DNA of 64,000 bases from Apoderus coryli (Eukaryota; Arthropoda; Insecta; Coleoptera; Attelabidae), in contig OU452207.1 of the NCBI GenBank assembly GCA_911728435.2, positions 17,323,682 to 17,387,681 of the forward strand, read 5' to 3'. The notes under the pieces were generated by a model, which worked only from the letters and a program-made list of their open reading frames with translations, made no database searches and was not told the origin of the DNA. The number at the start of each line of letters is the position of its first letter. Positions within the stretch are counted from its first letter, which is position 1. The translations under genes were made by a program, and so were the position numbers. Of this stretch, positions 11,486-22,717 are shown piece by piece.

Positions 11486-13525
11486 TATAATAATAAACAT
11501 TTATTGCCCAACAGTATAAATACCAATATGTTTGTGATCTTTGCATTAGATGCAAAACACAAATTATGGTGTGTTCGAGAGCCACTGATCTTCCTACCAT
11601 ATGTTCATTTGTGTTTAGCACGATTGAAATCTTAACGAAACGCTGTCTTGCGGTAATCCGCAACTGACGAGACTAATTGAATTCGAAACAGTGGAATTGT
11701 GCCTTCTCCAAACAGAAAGTGCAAAACTTTGACTGACTGGATATTAACAGTTGGTGTATAGAAAACGAACTTGGCTATAAGCCTTGATCAGTTTTCTGTT
11801 TGATGTGACTAAGGTGTCACACACTGAGATTGAAAATTCCCTCTGCTTTAGAACTCTAACAGTTCTCATCAGTATGGCTAAAAAGCCATATAGCATAGAT
11901 GTAATAACAACGATGTATGTAAATATACAAGAAGTAGTGGTTGCTTGGAACATGCGCGAAAACACACGTCGAAAGACGTCCTTTGATTCCTGATTTGGAT
12001 GGTCTCAAAGAAGTAGCGGAGAAGTATACTGCGAAAACATGCGTTGTTCTTGCACCGAAGTGCTAGGCTATTCACAAGGTTGGTTGAGTAAGTCTCACGA
12101 CTGTATTCCCTTGCAATTCCATGTCAAAATTCCAATATGTTTGTGATCTTTGCATTAGCTACTTCTTGTATATTTACATACACAAGTCCGTCCTTATTAC
12201 ATCTATGCTATATGGCTTTCCCCAATTTCTAATAATAAAACCGTACATTCTAATTCGGCCCTGCCGCTTTTTTATTGATATGATCAACGAAATTAAATTT
12301 GGAATCAAAAATTACTCCAAGATAGTGTCAGTTCGAGATATTGGTTGCCGATCCACCAATACTCATTCAACAAATTCTTTCTGCCTAGTATATATGACAT
12401 ATTTACACTTGCTAGGATTCAAAGTTAACTTATTTAAATAACACCAATCCATTATAGAATTTAGATTAATTTGCAAGTTGATGCAATCACCAATGCCCGC
12501 TACCACTGAGTATATTTTTAGGTCATCAGCAAATAAGAATCTTTGACATGTGAGATGCTCTTCTATATCATTTATGAACGTTAAAAAGAGTAATGGACCT
12601 AAAATTGATCCTTGGGGAACACCAGAAGAGGTTATATAGCGATAGGATTTGTACCCATTGTATGACACATACTGACACCTGTTACTCAAATATGATCTGA
12701 AAAATGCTTGAAGGTCTTTCATAAATCCAAATGAATCCAGCTTATCAAGCAGTATTCCATGGTCCATTCTATCAAAGGCCTTCGTAAAGTCTGTATAGAC
12801 AACATCCACCCTACCCCCGAGATCTCAGAAATGTCCTGCGAGATGATTGAAAGGTTAGTAACTGTCGATCTTGGCAAGAGCCCCCAAACAGTCCTTAAGA
12901 AAGACAGCTGGGAAACCGTCAAATCCAGAAGTCATCTTGTTCTTTAGCTTCCTGCCAGCCTCTGCGTCAGTAATCTCGGACAAATGCACGATGTCCGTCC
13001 ACGGAGCATTATTTTCACCCAATGGAGATGAGTTAATAAAAACGCTCTCAAAGTATCCGACACACGCGTTCACAATATCCGGTGTATCATGGATCATTAT
13101 CCCCGGTAGTCTAGATTACAATGAAAATAATTTCAAAAAACTAGAGGATCCTCACGAAGGCTATCTTGAATACGAGATATGTAATTACTATATACAATTC
13201 TAATATCTGATTTTAAAACAGTTATGAGTTCTCGATATCGCTGAAAATCCAACTCATCATTATACACTTTATATTTTTTCAGCAATCTCTCTTTAATTTT
13301 AATATTCTTTATTATGATTACAGTATACCAAGTAGGATATTTACACTTATACTTTTTATATTGCGGAACGAACCGCTCCAAGAACGAATACAGTATTTGA
13401 TAAAACTCAGTCACAGCCGAATTAATATCCTGAGTTGTACCTAAACCGGACCAATCCACAGAACACACGACATTATACAGTGAGATAAAATCAGCTTTCC
13501 TAAAATTAAACATTTTTTCATTCAT
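11486..13525 (-). pseudogene. CR1-like LINE, left-arm copy, broken
   Basis: Minus strand. The 3' tail (CAATAAATG with ATT repeats, reverse of TATTGCCCAACAG) lies at 11486-11522. Coding resumes at about 12227. In protein order: endonuclease-RT linker at 13525-13133 (NFRKADFISLYNVV, YISRIQDSLREDP), RT thumb-finger region at 13097-12855 (AGRKLKNKMTSGFDGFPAVF), then RT core at 12809-12363 with VVYTDFTKAFDRMDHGIL, SSGVPQGSILGPLLFL and FADDLKIYSV. Frameshifts join these pieces and the C-terminal region is replaced by unrelated DNA (11523-12226). The right-arm copy at 39.0-41.4 kb keeps the C-terminus, so the replacement is left-arm specific. Confidence 0.85.
11523..12226. repeat. Left-arm-only block with 27-bp direct repeats and an inverted repeat
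   Basis: CCAATATGTTTGTGATCTTT followed by GCATTAG occurs at about 11523 and 12132. Inside, about 60 bp at 11877-11937 (AGCCATATAGCATAGATGTA) is inverted at 12157-12217. The block replaces the LINE C-terminus present in the right arm. No coding signal. Confidence 0.7.
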
Positions 13526-13559
13526 ATTTTTGCTGTATAAAACCGTAAGAGTAATGCTT

Positions 13560-14607
13560 GTTGTATTGCTATTCGGAGATCAGGTACTAACCTCCCCATC
13601 TTTCTTTGCAATATGTCTGTGGGAATCCGAGTAAAGAAAAATTAAATATATTTAGAAATTAGTCCATATTAAGGTATGGTTCCGATTGTGCAGTTGACGC
13701 ATGCACACATTGCTTGCAGCCGCTCCTGCAGCGGTCCCAGTGACTGATATATAGGTATGCATTAAGAATTTGGTTCAGCTAGCTGCTTGGAGTACCAGTC
13801 CGGACGCAGCAACCGTTTTCCTGCGTTTTATTGTAACCGTAGTTTCAAATCGTCCACATTTCGAATGCCTCAAGTCTGTTCATGGTACTAAGTATTAAGG
13901 TCCACATTTATTTGCCATACCATGCAACTGGATGCACATATCCTTGAAACCTGTATCTTCTAGCGATGAATTACATAGTAACCTCTACATTTTTTGGTGC
14001 ATTCGCATTCAGCATTTTTCGTAATCCAGCTGCAAAAGTATTTAACTTTTTCAACGCATTACTTACTATCGTAGTTATAATGTAAAATCCTTACTAATTC
14101 TAGGATTAACCAATTTCAGAACGAATAAAATTATAAGATTTACACACTTTGTTATTCCTTATCAAGGAGATATAATTCAATCCAATTTTGAAAACAAATT
14201 TCCAACTCTTGTTATATTAAATTCATAATTAGTCTCAGAAAAATGAATTATTCTTAGTAAATGTTGTTGTTAAATTGTCAATTATTACTCTGCTTTAGGA
14301 TGTGACTAAATTTAAAACATTGATTTTACCTAAGGAACAAGAACAATAATTTATTGACTTTATAAATAAAACAAAATTTAGTATTTACGAATAATGTAGT
14401 TTATATTTATAAGATTATCTTTATGTCTGTTTATTATTAATTATATTATTGTTGTTGTTTTGATATTTTCTTTTTGTTTTTAGTTATCTTATTTATTTTT
14501 TGTGTTAAACATTATCATAACTATGGTCATAAATAAATAAATTTCTGAAATAAAGTTATTTGATAAAAATTGTTGCCTTTTAATTCTGATTTCTAGTAGT
14601 TGTAAAG
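13560..14607. other. Duplicated non-coding sequence
   Basis: No gene. It mirrors 37.9-38.8 kb almost throughout, including TTCCTGCGTTTTATTGTAAC and CTCAAGTCTGTTCATGGTAC. The strand opposite to the LINE shows no motif. Confidence 0.65.
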
Positions 14608-14881
14608 ATGGGGTGTTCAGTTTCATCTTCCAAAACTGTGACATCTGGAGTGCCTCAGGGTTCTATTCTGTTTGTGCTGTATATCATGGACATTCGTGCT
14701 GCAGATATATATTTAATTTACGAAAATTTGACGTATGGAAATTCAATTTCGCCACATTTGTCCATAAGTTTTAGTTACGTCTATACCAGCATCTTTGAAA
14801 ATGAAGTTAACTAGAAGAAGTGAACTGAATAATTTAAATATACGCCATACTCATGTAGTGCTTTGTTCAGTCGTTTACATA
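14608..14881 (+). pseudogene. LINE RT fragment with internal deletion
   Basis: Plus strand: SKTVTSGVPQGSIL (RT motif B region), then an abrupt join to a C-terminal tail fragment. The right-arm mirror (36.96-37.89 kb) keeps about 750 bp between these points, so the left copy carries a deletion whose join is at about 14700. No catalytic ADD remains. Confidence 0.75.
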
Positions 14882-14883
14882 CA

Positions 14884-15063
14884 GGGTGTCCTACGGTAGC
14901 AACCCATTAGATTATTTCAGAACCTACTTCGAATTGGATTTTTGAAAATTTCAGTGTTTATATTGTCAAATATGTTCTACTCAAATAATATAATAGCAAC
15001 GGCATAGCACTTCTGGTTATACCGGAAGTTGATGGCAACTTTGTTATTTTAAATGGAACACCC
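14884..15063. mobile_element. Short mariner-like MITE
   Basis: Begins CAGGGTGTCC after TA and ends GGAACACCCTA before TA, about 180 bp, non-coding. Its right end is duplicated in inverted form at about 16348-16392 as part of the surrounding palindrome. Confidence 0.55.
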
Positions 15064-16392
15064 TATATATTACTACATTTTTGGATTCTAAATAAGATTT
15101 CAGACATTTTTCATGTATCATGTCCTATACCTAACGTCAGTCGTTTTTGACTTATATCAAGATTTATGTCAAAATTGACAGTTTAGGGCTCCATAAGAAT
15201 TCCGTTTTTTCTTTGTAAATCAGTATTTAATAATTATTTTGCAGGTATTTTCTTATCAGGTGGGATCTTCTTTTTCGAACTGACAAGACATTTTCTGATT
15301 AGTTTATACAGGGTGGTCAAAAAATTATATTGGAAACGGTTCAAGAAAAACAGTTGAAAGTCAATTTTTTCAAATGGAATGAGTATATTATTCTTCCTTA
15401 GCATTAAAAAATAATGCAATTTTGTAATAGGTTATCATTTTCTAAAATGCATAGTTTTCGAAATATCGTCATTTTAGATTTTTCTGCAGCGCCTACCGTT
15501 GTCTCTCTGGAAGCTAGCTAATTAATCATATCGAACAATTAAATTAGTGTTATCGTTAGTTGATTAACTTTTTTTAGTTGAAAATTTATTTAGTTTAATC
15601 TTCTGTTCATTTCTGCTGTATTATTTTAAATTTTAGTCTTAGTTCGTTGTAATACTTGATTTGTATACCTCCCAACCTGCTCTAAATGATTTCTCAAAAT
15701 TCTTCCTAATTTCTCTAGTCATCGTTAGCAAATGGGGGTTTCTCTCATTAAATACTCTACAGGTGATATTAATCATTTTATTTTATTCTCCATGAATTAA
15801 TAATAAATTTATAATATCAGTAAGTATTTTTCATTTTTATTAATTTGACGTTAAAATGACAATAATTTCATGGCTAACTAAATTAATTAGCTAGCTTCCA
15901 GAGAGACAACGGTAGGCGCTGCAGAAAAATTTAAAATGACGATATTTCGAAAACTATGCATTTTAGAAAATGATAACCTATTACAAAATTGCATTATTTT
16001 TTAATGCTAAGGAAGATAAAATAATAATAATATACTCATTCCATTTGAAAAAATTGACTTTCAACTGTTTTTCTTAAACCGTTTTCAATATAATTGTTTG
16101 ACCACCCTGTATAAACGAATCAGAAAATGTCTTGTCAGTTCAAAAAAGAAGATCCCACCTGATAAGAAAATACCTGCAAAATAATTATTAAATACTGATT
16201 TACAAGGAAAAAACGGAATTCTTATGGAGCACTAAGCTGTCAATTTTGACATAAATCTTGATATAAGTCAAAAACGACTGACGTTAGGTATAGGACATGA
16301 TACATGAAATATGTCTGAAATCTTATTTAGAATCCAAAAATGTAATAATATATAGGGTGTTCCATTTAAAATAACAAAGTTACCATCAACTT
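15027..16392. repeat. Long palindrome: outer arms of about 280 bp
   Basis: 15027-15306 (starts AAGTTGATGGCAACTTTG) is the reverse complement of 16112-16392 with few differences. Without the inner element at 15309-16109 the arms would meet at a TA with essentially no spacer (CTGATTAGTTTA mirrored by TAAACGAATCAG). Total paired length including the inner element is about 500 bp per arm. Confidence 0.85.
15309..16109. mobile_element. 801-bp mariner-like foldback element
   Basis: Terminal inverted repeats of about 220 bp start CAGGGTGGTC and end GACCACCCTG, flanked by TA on both sides (15307-15308, 16110-16111). The internal 350 bp has no transposase. It shares its terminus with the larger mariner at 57915-59600, suggesting one mobilised family. 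Confidence 0.85.
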
Positions 16393-16457
16393 CTCTCTGT
16401 AACGTCATTTCGTGTCCATTTTTGTGCGTTTCCGCATTAGTTAAATAGTACGCACAT

Positions 16458-16837
16458 GCGTATCGTTACCCTAATTCGCAAATATCGTTAGTCCACTTTT
16501 GGGCAAATTTGAGTTCCCTATTACCGCCATGTCGTTAATAAACAGACAAGTTCCCATTGTAAAAATCACCACGACTGTATTAGAATTTTCTGCTATTTAA
16601 AAACCGACTTAGAATATATCGCTAGTCCCATATGTGGCATATCTGAAAAGATAATATCGTAAGTCCTTCATATATTATTGCTATGTAACGGCCTATATAC
16701 ATTCTTAGGTTTTTATCTACTTTTTAAAAAGTTTTGTGCATTCTTTATTAAACCCGTATATTTTCCATTACTTGTTAACTATAATTTATAAATTTATATT
16801 ACTTAATTTGAATCCGTAATTTATCAAAACCACGTAG
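16458..16837. other. No gene seen
   Basis: AT-rich, with TATCGTTA/ATCGTTAG motifs. It lies past the end of the inverted-duplication homology. Confidence 0.5.
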
Positions 16838-17368
16838 GTAATAATAATAATCCTTTATTGCCTAACAGGCTTAAGCCCAATTACAAGACAATTAACAACT
16901 GATACCAAATAATAATAATTTAAATTACTAAGCACTTATACAATATATGATACACTACTAACACAAACTAAACCTATTCGAACACCAGAATGCCCATCCT
17001 TCAATAAATTAGGATCAACATACACAACTTATATGCTATTTAGATTGACCATACATCTATGCAGGTTAGCCACAAACTGAGGAACATTATTACTGAAAAA
17101 ATCTAGTTCCCTATCAAAGCTGCATTTGTTAGTCAATGTGCAAGCTCTTGACACTGGAGCTCTAGTCTCATAATTTGTTCTGTGATGTGGAACATTAAAT
17201 ATGTTAATGAGGCGCGAGTTGTATTGGGGGACACGGAAATTTACCTGGCTCAGTAGTTGAGGACTCAATAAAAGAATTGATTATTTTGAAGATAAACAAC
17301 TTTAAGAATTTTCTTTGGACACGTTCGATTCTATTCGCGTGGACCTGATAAATTGGTGACCATCGATA
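16838..17368 (-). mobile_element. CR1-like LINE, 3' half (interrupted element)
   Basis: Minus strand. The 3' tail with ATT repeats and CCTAACAGG...CCCAATTACAAGACA lies at 16843-16907. Coding upstream reads YRWSPIYQVHANRIERVQRK and, after a frame change, SQVNFRVPQYNSRL, NYETRAPVSRACTL. The piece continues at 19.7-20.9 kb: the residue run LEYAS.I there joins WSPIY here, so a single LINE was split by the transposon at 17369-19696. Confidence 0.85.
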
Positions 17369-19696
17369 CCTGTTCGCCAATCTATCGTAAGCTGTCAAAG
17401 TTTACAGGAGGGCGATGTTTTTGTTACAACTGGAAAATATAAACATAGAGATCCCAGTTCTTTATATCCATTTAGGTGTATTACGTTTTTCATTAAAATA
17501 ATATTTTTATGTCATTATTTTAAAAATTTCTCCTTTATTTGGCACTTACAATATTTTGGTAGAGTAAAACCTGCATCGTAAAACATCGTAAGCAACACAG
17601 TTACGATACTTTGGTTCTAACTATTGTGCATTTACGATACTTTATACTATTTATAAATATTAAAGGTTTTCGGAAGATCGATGCAAATTCTTGAAATAAA
17701 GTTTAGTAAAATAATTATTTTTATACCATTAACAAAGTTATCTATGTATATATCTAGGTATATGTACATCTCTTAATTGAATATTACTGAAAATGGGCTA
17801 AATACGGGTTGTCCTCTTAAAAATAACTGTGCCAAATAGCTTGTTCTTTTTCTCGGATTCAACATACAGTGTTTTTCTTATTTAGTTTGAGAAAATAAAA
17901 TTCCTTTTTGATTTTAATAAACGTATTTTTCCTAAGACAAAATAAAACTTTGTGACAACTTTTGATGAAATTATAAACACATCTTCTAACGGCATCAGGA
18001 GTTTTATTATGAGGTATGTGTTTTCCTCTGCAATCAGGCTTGGCAGTTTTTTCAATAGCATTACGAACAGCATATCTTAACGTCATTTGTGAAATATCTA
18101 AAGTCCTTAATAAGAATTGCTGACAAACCTCAAAAGAAAGATGATTCCATGTAATGAAATATTTATAGGAATACTGTCTTCTACTTTCTAAGACATTTTG
18201 TGTTCTTCTTCGGATCGGTACAGATTGAACACAAGTAAGTAACCAGTTACGTTGTCGCTCATAGCTACCTAAGCCCCTGTAGAATTCGTGAATGTTTTGC
18301 CCATCCACTTCCATGAAATGTGTTGCCGATCTGAATTAAATCTTTTAAGCATACTTTCTTTCTTTAGAGGAACTTTATATGTTACTACTGGTAGATCTTC
18401 TTCTGATGAGCTTTCATAATCTACAAGTCTAGTGAAATCAGAGTGAAGGGAATTATTATCAATAAAAGTAATTTCTGATTCAGCTTCGAATCTATTACTT
18501 TCAGAAAAGCCCTCAGCGTCGGTAAATGCCGTATTATTTAAGTATAACTGGAAATTATCAATTTCATCAATACTTTCCAATTCTTGGTTTGAAATGCCAT
18601 CACTGGTAGTTGTAATGGTGTCTAGGATATGCACTGGCATATTATTAAAATCATCTGCATTGAAAAGTTCATTACTATAACGCATGGAAGCCTGTTCAGG
18701 AACTTCATAATTTTCATTTGTCATTGCAATAAAATCTTGTTTGTTAAACATTTGGTCACATAATATCAAAGCCTGTTGTTTGGGAACTGTAGTAATAATT
18801 AATGGTTTCTCAGAGACTATAGGGGTACAAATAATATTACCAATAAGATCATGTTTGCTAAATAGTTGTTTACTTGTGGAATTCTGTTGTTCGGAAACAC
18901 TATTATCTAAATTAGTAGTTTTTTCTGTCTCATTGGATTCAGTTATATAAATATCATTAGATTTTATTTTGGACCAATTATTCGGATCAATATTTTCTTT
19001 TAAATTTGTTGAATTTTGCCTAAGGGCAGCACGTAAGATCTTAGGCGCACGCGATCACATCTTGCCTAAAATAACGTTATTTTGTTTTATTATTATGTAA
19101 TATTCTGAAATATTTTTTTACCGTTTTAAGTTATTTAATAACAGAATTTATTATGATGAGGTTTCCCTGTCCTGATGGAATCTTTCTGAATGTAATCGTT
19201 TTATGTTAGGTTAGGTTAATATGCTAGTAAGCTTAATAGACGTTTAAATAAAAAGTGGGAGTATAACATACAAACTTTGGCTTTCTAGAGATTCTATACT
19301 TAATACTGAATACTTTAAATAGCAACAATTTTATTTTTTTAGCTCAAATATGTACTAAAAATGAAAAAAACCACTTACCGTTGTCACTGTTCCGCAAAAT
19401 ACTTTGACAGATAAGTAACTTAACCAACAATACAGACATCTAAGTCACATCATGTGATGTCGCTTACGATATTCTCGACGTAGCCAAAATAAAATGAAAC
19501 GTAGGTTACCATATTTTTGCAAATCATTAAACATATTTTGACACTTACGATAAAATAAAAACCGTTTTTTATTAAAAACGGTGTATATTTGACTTACTAT
19601 AGTATGTCAGATTGTTAATTTTATAACAACACTTACTATGGTCAGAAAATCTCAATTTGAACGAAATTGAGGCTTACGATAGTTTGGCAAAAAACG
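17369..19696. mobile_element. 2.3-kb DNA transposon of unassigned superfamily
   Basis: Inserted in a LINE. Candidate terminal inverted repeats of about 24 bp: CCTGTTCGCCAATCTATCGT at the left and, reversed, CGTTTTTTGCCAAACTATCG at the right. The 7-bp sequence ATCGATA flanks both ends (17362-17368 and 19697-19703). Sub-terminal regions are studded with TTACGAT/ATCGTAA copies on both sides. A broken minus-strand gene occupies 17.86-19.05 kb. Confidence 0.75.
17859..19050 (-). pseudogene. Uncharacterised insect transposon-type protein, frameshifted
   Basis: Runs from about 19050 to 17859 on the minus strand in at least two frames; a shift near 18300 joins them. The N-terminal part has LRQNSTNLKENIDPNNWSK, then a long acidic, Ser/Asn-rich region (SSSEEDLPVVTYKVPLKKES). 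The C-terminal part has FYRGLGSYERQRNWLLTCV, then FEVCQQFLLRTLDISQMTLR and DCRGKHIPHNKTPDAVRRCV. This layout (DP..WK start, GD..RQR segment, C..FL.TL.IS, D.RGKH..NKT) is a widespread, unnamed insect protein family that I regard as transposon-derived; the catalytic core is missing here. Its position inside an element with terminal repeats supports that. The function is not established. Confidence 0.6.
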
Positions 19697-19703
19697 ATCG
19701 ATA

Positions 19704-20880
19704 TAATCGAGGCATATTCTAACTTAGATCTAACCAAAGAGAAATATAGTGACTTTAGACAATTGATGTTCTGAAATTTAGATGTGGTTCTTAGGAGAAA
19801 ACCCAAAGAACGAAGTGCACTCTGTGTTAATTCCTCTATGTGCTGATCAAAAGATATTCTACTGTCAACCAATACACCAAAATCCCTAGTTTCGTGTGCC
19901 AATTCCAGAGCAGCACCCGCGAGGATATATTCAAAACGAACAGGGAACTGTCGCTTGGAAAAAGTCATCACTCGGCACTTGTTAACGTTAAGAGGCAATT
20001 TGTTGATCAGACACCAATTCTGCAGTTCCGCTAAGTCTTCATGTAATTGCAAATAACAAGAATTTGCTAGTTAAATTCAACCCCATATCATTAACAAATA
20101 TGGAGAAAATTAAAGGAGCCAGGTTACTCCCCTGCGGCGCGCCACTGGTTGCCGAAAATTCCACAGACCTGAATCCATTATACTCTACAAGGAGCCTAGG
20201 CTCACATAGGTAGGAACAAGATTCGATATCGTTGACCGTTTTCTGAAAAATCCATGCTGTTGTGTGACTATACAGTTTTTAATTTGTTCATATATTTTAC
20301 TATGGAGTATTTTCTCAAAAACCTTCGAAAAGTTGGACAATATTGATATAGACCTGTAATTGACTAGTCTACTGGTGTCACCCGACTTATGTACCGGGCA
20401 TATCCGTGCGGATTTCCATACCCGGGGAAAAGTGAAAGATTTCAAGGATTTGTTGTATAAAATAACTAAAGGCTCAGTAAATACATGAGCACAATCCTTT
20501 AGTAAAAATGCTGGCACATTGTCCAAACCAGACGTCAGGTTTGGTTTTAATTCTTTTAATGCCTTTAACACGTTATTTGAGTCAACAGAACCTGCAGAAA
20601 TTACGTTATGACTGGAATTATCGTCACTACACTGAAATACAGAAGAGGATGGTACGTATACATTTTGAAAATAAGACGCAAATGCATTAACAACTTCCAA
20701 CGGGTTAGAGATTGTTGTATTGGTGCTATCTGACATAAAACCAGGTATTCGTGATTTGCGTTTTTTACTCTGCACAAAATTCCAGAATTGCTTTGGATCT
20801 GATTTCATTTCTTTCTGAACATGAGAACTCCGATTAAGTTTGTTGAAAGCTGGAACACTTTGCAAAACATGGATAATTAT
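19704..20880 (-). pseudogene. CR1-like LINE, 5' half (interrupted element)
   Basis: Minus strand, upstream part of the LINE at 16.84 kb. About 20865-20185 encodes the pre-RT and RT N-terminus: FWNFVQSKKRKSRIPGF, LKELKPNLTSGLDNVPAFLL, LVNYRSISILSNFSKVFEKI, and a degraded QHGF block. About 20052-19704 holds LQNWCLINKLPLNVNKCRVM, a DFGVLVDS block and FSLVRSKLEYAS. The stretch between (20053-20184) contains the SGAPQGSNLAPLIF-type segment out of frame. The endonuclease domain is absent, so the copy is 5' truncated. Confidence 0.85.
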
Positions 20881-21582
20881 TATTTTACTCCAATAAAGTA
20901 ATTGACAAGCTTGTTAAAAGGCGGAATGTTTATGAGCCAGGATGCTTAAATAGTAGTCCCGCCATTTAGGGAAATTTATGAACTTTCACTAATCAAGTGG
21001 AAGGATTAGTAATGACCAGACAATACCACTTGTAATGCGCTCGCACGTTTACAGTTTATCAACATAGCATGTTCTAGCAAATTTTTGGTTTGTGTTTTTT
21101 CATTGTTGCAGATCGACGTTAAAGAAGTTTTTCTACGACTGTCTTTGAATGCCTTTATTATATGTTCAATCATGATTTGAAAATGTAGTACATTGTAATG
21201 CTGTTTTTCATTTACCCGTGAGTAATAATATTTCCCACTAGTTACCTAGCAACTAGTTGAAATTATTATTACGCCGGGATAAAATTTCCTGGTAATGACA
21301 AAAGTAGAAGCTGGCATGAAACATCACCATAGCAACGCCGAAAATACAAACACCAAATTGACAGTTTTGGTATTTATAATTAATAATAATTGTAATTAAG
21401 TATTTCGCTAATTTCAAAACATATAAACAGTGATAGTGAATATAGTTTAACACCACCTAGTCAATTTAATACTTCTAATTTATCGTATTTAGGCTTATAC
21501 GTTAACAGGGGTAAGTTTCGAAAAACAAATATTTTCCTAAAAATTATGTTAAATTTATTCAAAAGCATTAAAACAGTCGTAG
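20881..21582. other. No gene recognised
   Basis: AT-rich. CTAGTTACCTAGCAACTAG near 21239-21257 is a small palindrome. No motif-bearing frame. Confidence 0.55.
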
Positions 21583-21727
21583 AAATAGTATAGTGTGAAA
21601 CTCACATGAAATGACCATTTCCTACTCGTATGATTTGCAGCACTCGCCTGCGGCTCATGCTGCAAACGATCATACTCGTAGGAAATATATGTCATTTCAT
21701 GTTCGTTGCACAATATACTATTCCAGA
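21583..21727. repeat. Near-perfect hairpin (foldback MITE-like)
   Basis: Arms of about 60 bp: AATAGTATAGTGTGAAACTC onward to GATTTGCAGCA, mirrored by TGCTGCAAACGATCATACTC onward to ATATACTATT. The loop is about 15 nt (CTCGCCTGCGGCTCA). GC-rich loop in AT-rich arms; no coding. Likely a short foldback element. Confidence 0.8.
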
Positions 21728-21980
21728 ATAATTCGAGAGCGAATTATGGTCAGGTTGGTCGTGTAAGAATCCTTAACGTGTCAACCTGTATGGCTGTTAA
21801 AGACAATTTATTACCATACTTGTCTAACAAATATTTTAGTTTATAGGCTGAGAATAATTATTTGTTTTTTTTTTCTGAAGTAATCCATCTATCGAGGAGT
21901 GAATAGTATGATTTGAATAAAACGACGTCTACTCCACAAAATGATCCATATATATATACGTTAAAACCTTGTTTTTAAAT

Positions 21981-22019
21981 GCCAGACATGTTTCGGACTA
22001 CACGTCCATCATCAGTGGC
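21981..22019 (-). ncRNA. Hammerhead ribozyme motif, Penelope type
   Basis: Minus strand: stem I GCCA, core CTGATGA, stem II GGAC / GTCC with loop GTGTA, GAAA, minimal stem III around CATG ending in TC, then TGGC closing stem I. All conserved core positions are present. The short stem III is typical of Penelope-associated type I hammerheads. Confidence 0.8.
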
Positions 22020-22533
22020 TTAAGGAACCTTATACAGTATTGTCAGATGTGAGGGTCGTACTTCATACAAATGTTAATAGAGAGTTTTACATTGATTTAA
22101 ACGTTTATACATATCACCTTGTTGGAAATAAATTGAGTTGTTAAATTAATAAAAAATATAGTTAAATGGTTGGAAATTTGTCAATTTTGTTTTGTGTTTT
22201 CTTCTTTTTCTCATTTTTAAAAGTAAATAAATTAAAATTTTAATTAAAAAAAAATGTGAATCTTCAAACAGCCATACTGTTGTTGTGGGCTCTTACCAGA
22301 TTGTAAAAAAAAATTATTTTATTTACTTTTAAAAATGAGAAAAAGAAGAAAACACAAAACAAAAATTATGGACAAATTTCCAACCATTTAACTATATTTT
22401 TTATTAATTTAACAACTAAATTTATTTCCAACAAGGGGATATGTATAAACGTTTAAATCAATGTAAAACTCTCTATTAAAATTTGTATCAAGTACGACCC
22501 TCACATCTGACAATACTGTATAAGGTGCCTTAA

Positions 22534-22572
22534 GCCACTGATGATGGACGTGTAGTCCGAAACATGTCTGAC
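22534..22572 (+). ncRNA. Hammerhead ribozyme motif, inverted partner
   Basis: Same design as the copy at 21981-22019 on the opposite strand: GCCA, CTGATGA, GGAC/GTCC, GAAA, stem III, then TGAC, which leaves one mismatch in stem I. Confidence 0.78.
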
Positions 22573-22717
22573 ATTTAAAAACAAGGTTTTAACGTATGCA
22601 TATGGATCATTTTGTGGAGTAGACGTCGTTTTATTCAAATCATAATTATTTGTTATCTTTTTCATAATATTAAGTGAGATACATGTTTTACTTTTGTGTG
22701 TTTATATTATAGTAGAT

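Larger units (their letters stand above)
9665..16457 (+). repeat. Left arm of a large inverted duplication
   Basis: From about 9665 to 16457 the sequence matches, in reverse complement and with gaps, 36718-45785. Examples: 9840-10015 with 45424-45620; 10640-11480 with 41440-42180 and 45144-45250; 12227-13700 with 38820-40890; 13700-14600 with 37880-38820; 16396-16457 with 36718-36785. Left-only material includes a LINE tail (10204-10617), a replaced block (11523-12226) and a palindrome (14884-16395). Left-only loss includes about 750 bp at about 14700. Substitution divergence is moderate, so the duplication is not recent. Confidence 0.85.
21867..22641. mobile_element. Palindromic Penelope-like insertion (non-coding pair)
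   Basis: Two copies of about 340 bp in inverted orientation (about 21909-22260 and 22300-22642) around a short spacer. The whole is flanked by a 13-bp direct repeat ATAATTATTTGTT at 21854-21866 and 22642-22654. About 42 bp at the left (21867-21908) is not mirrored. Each arm carries a hammerhead motif. No reading frame; likely the terminal repeat part of a Penelope-like element. Confidence 0.75.
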
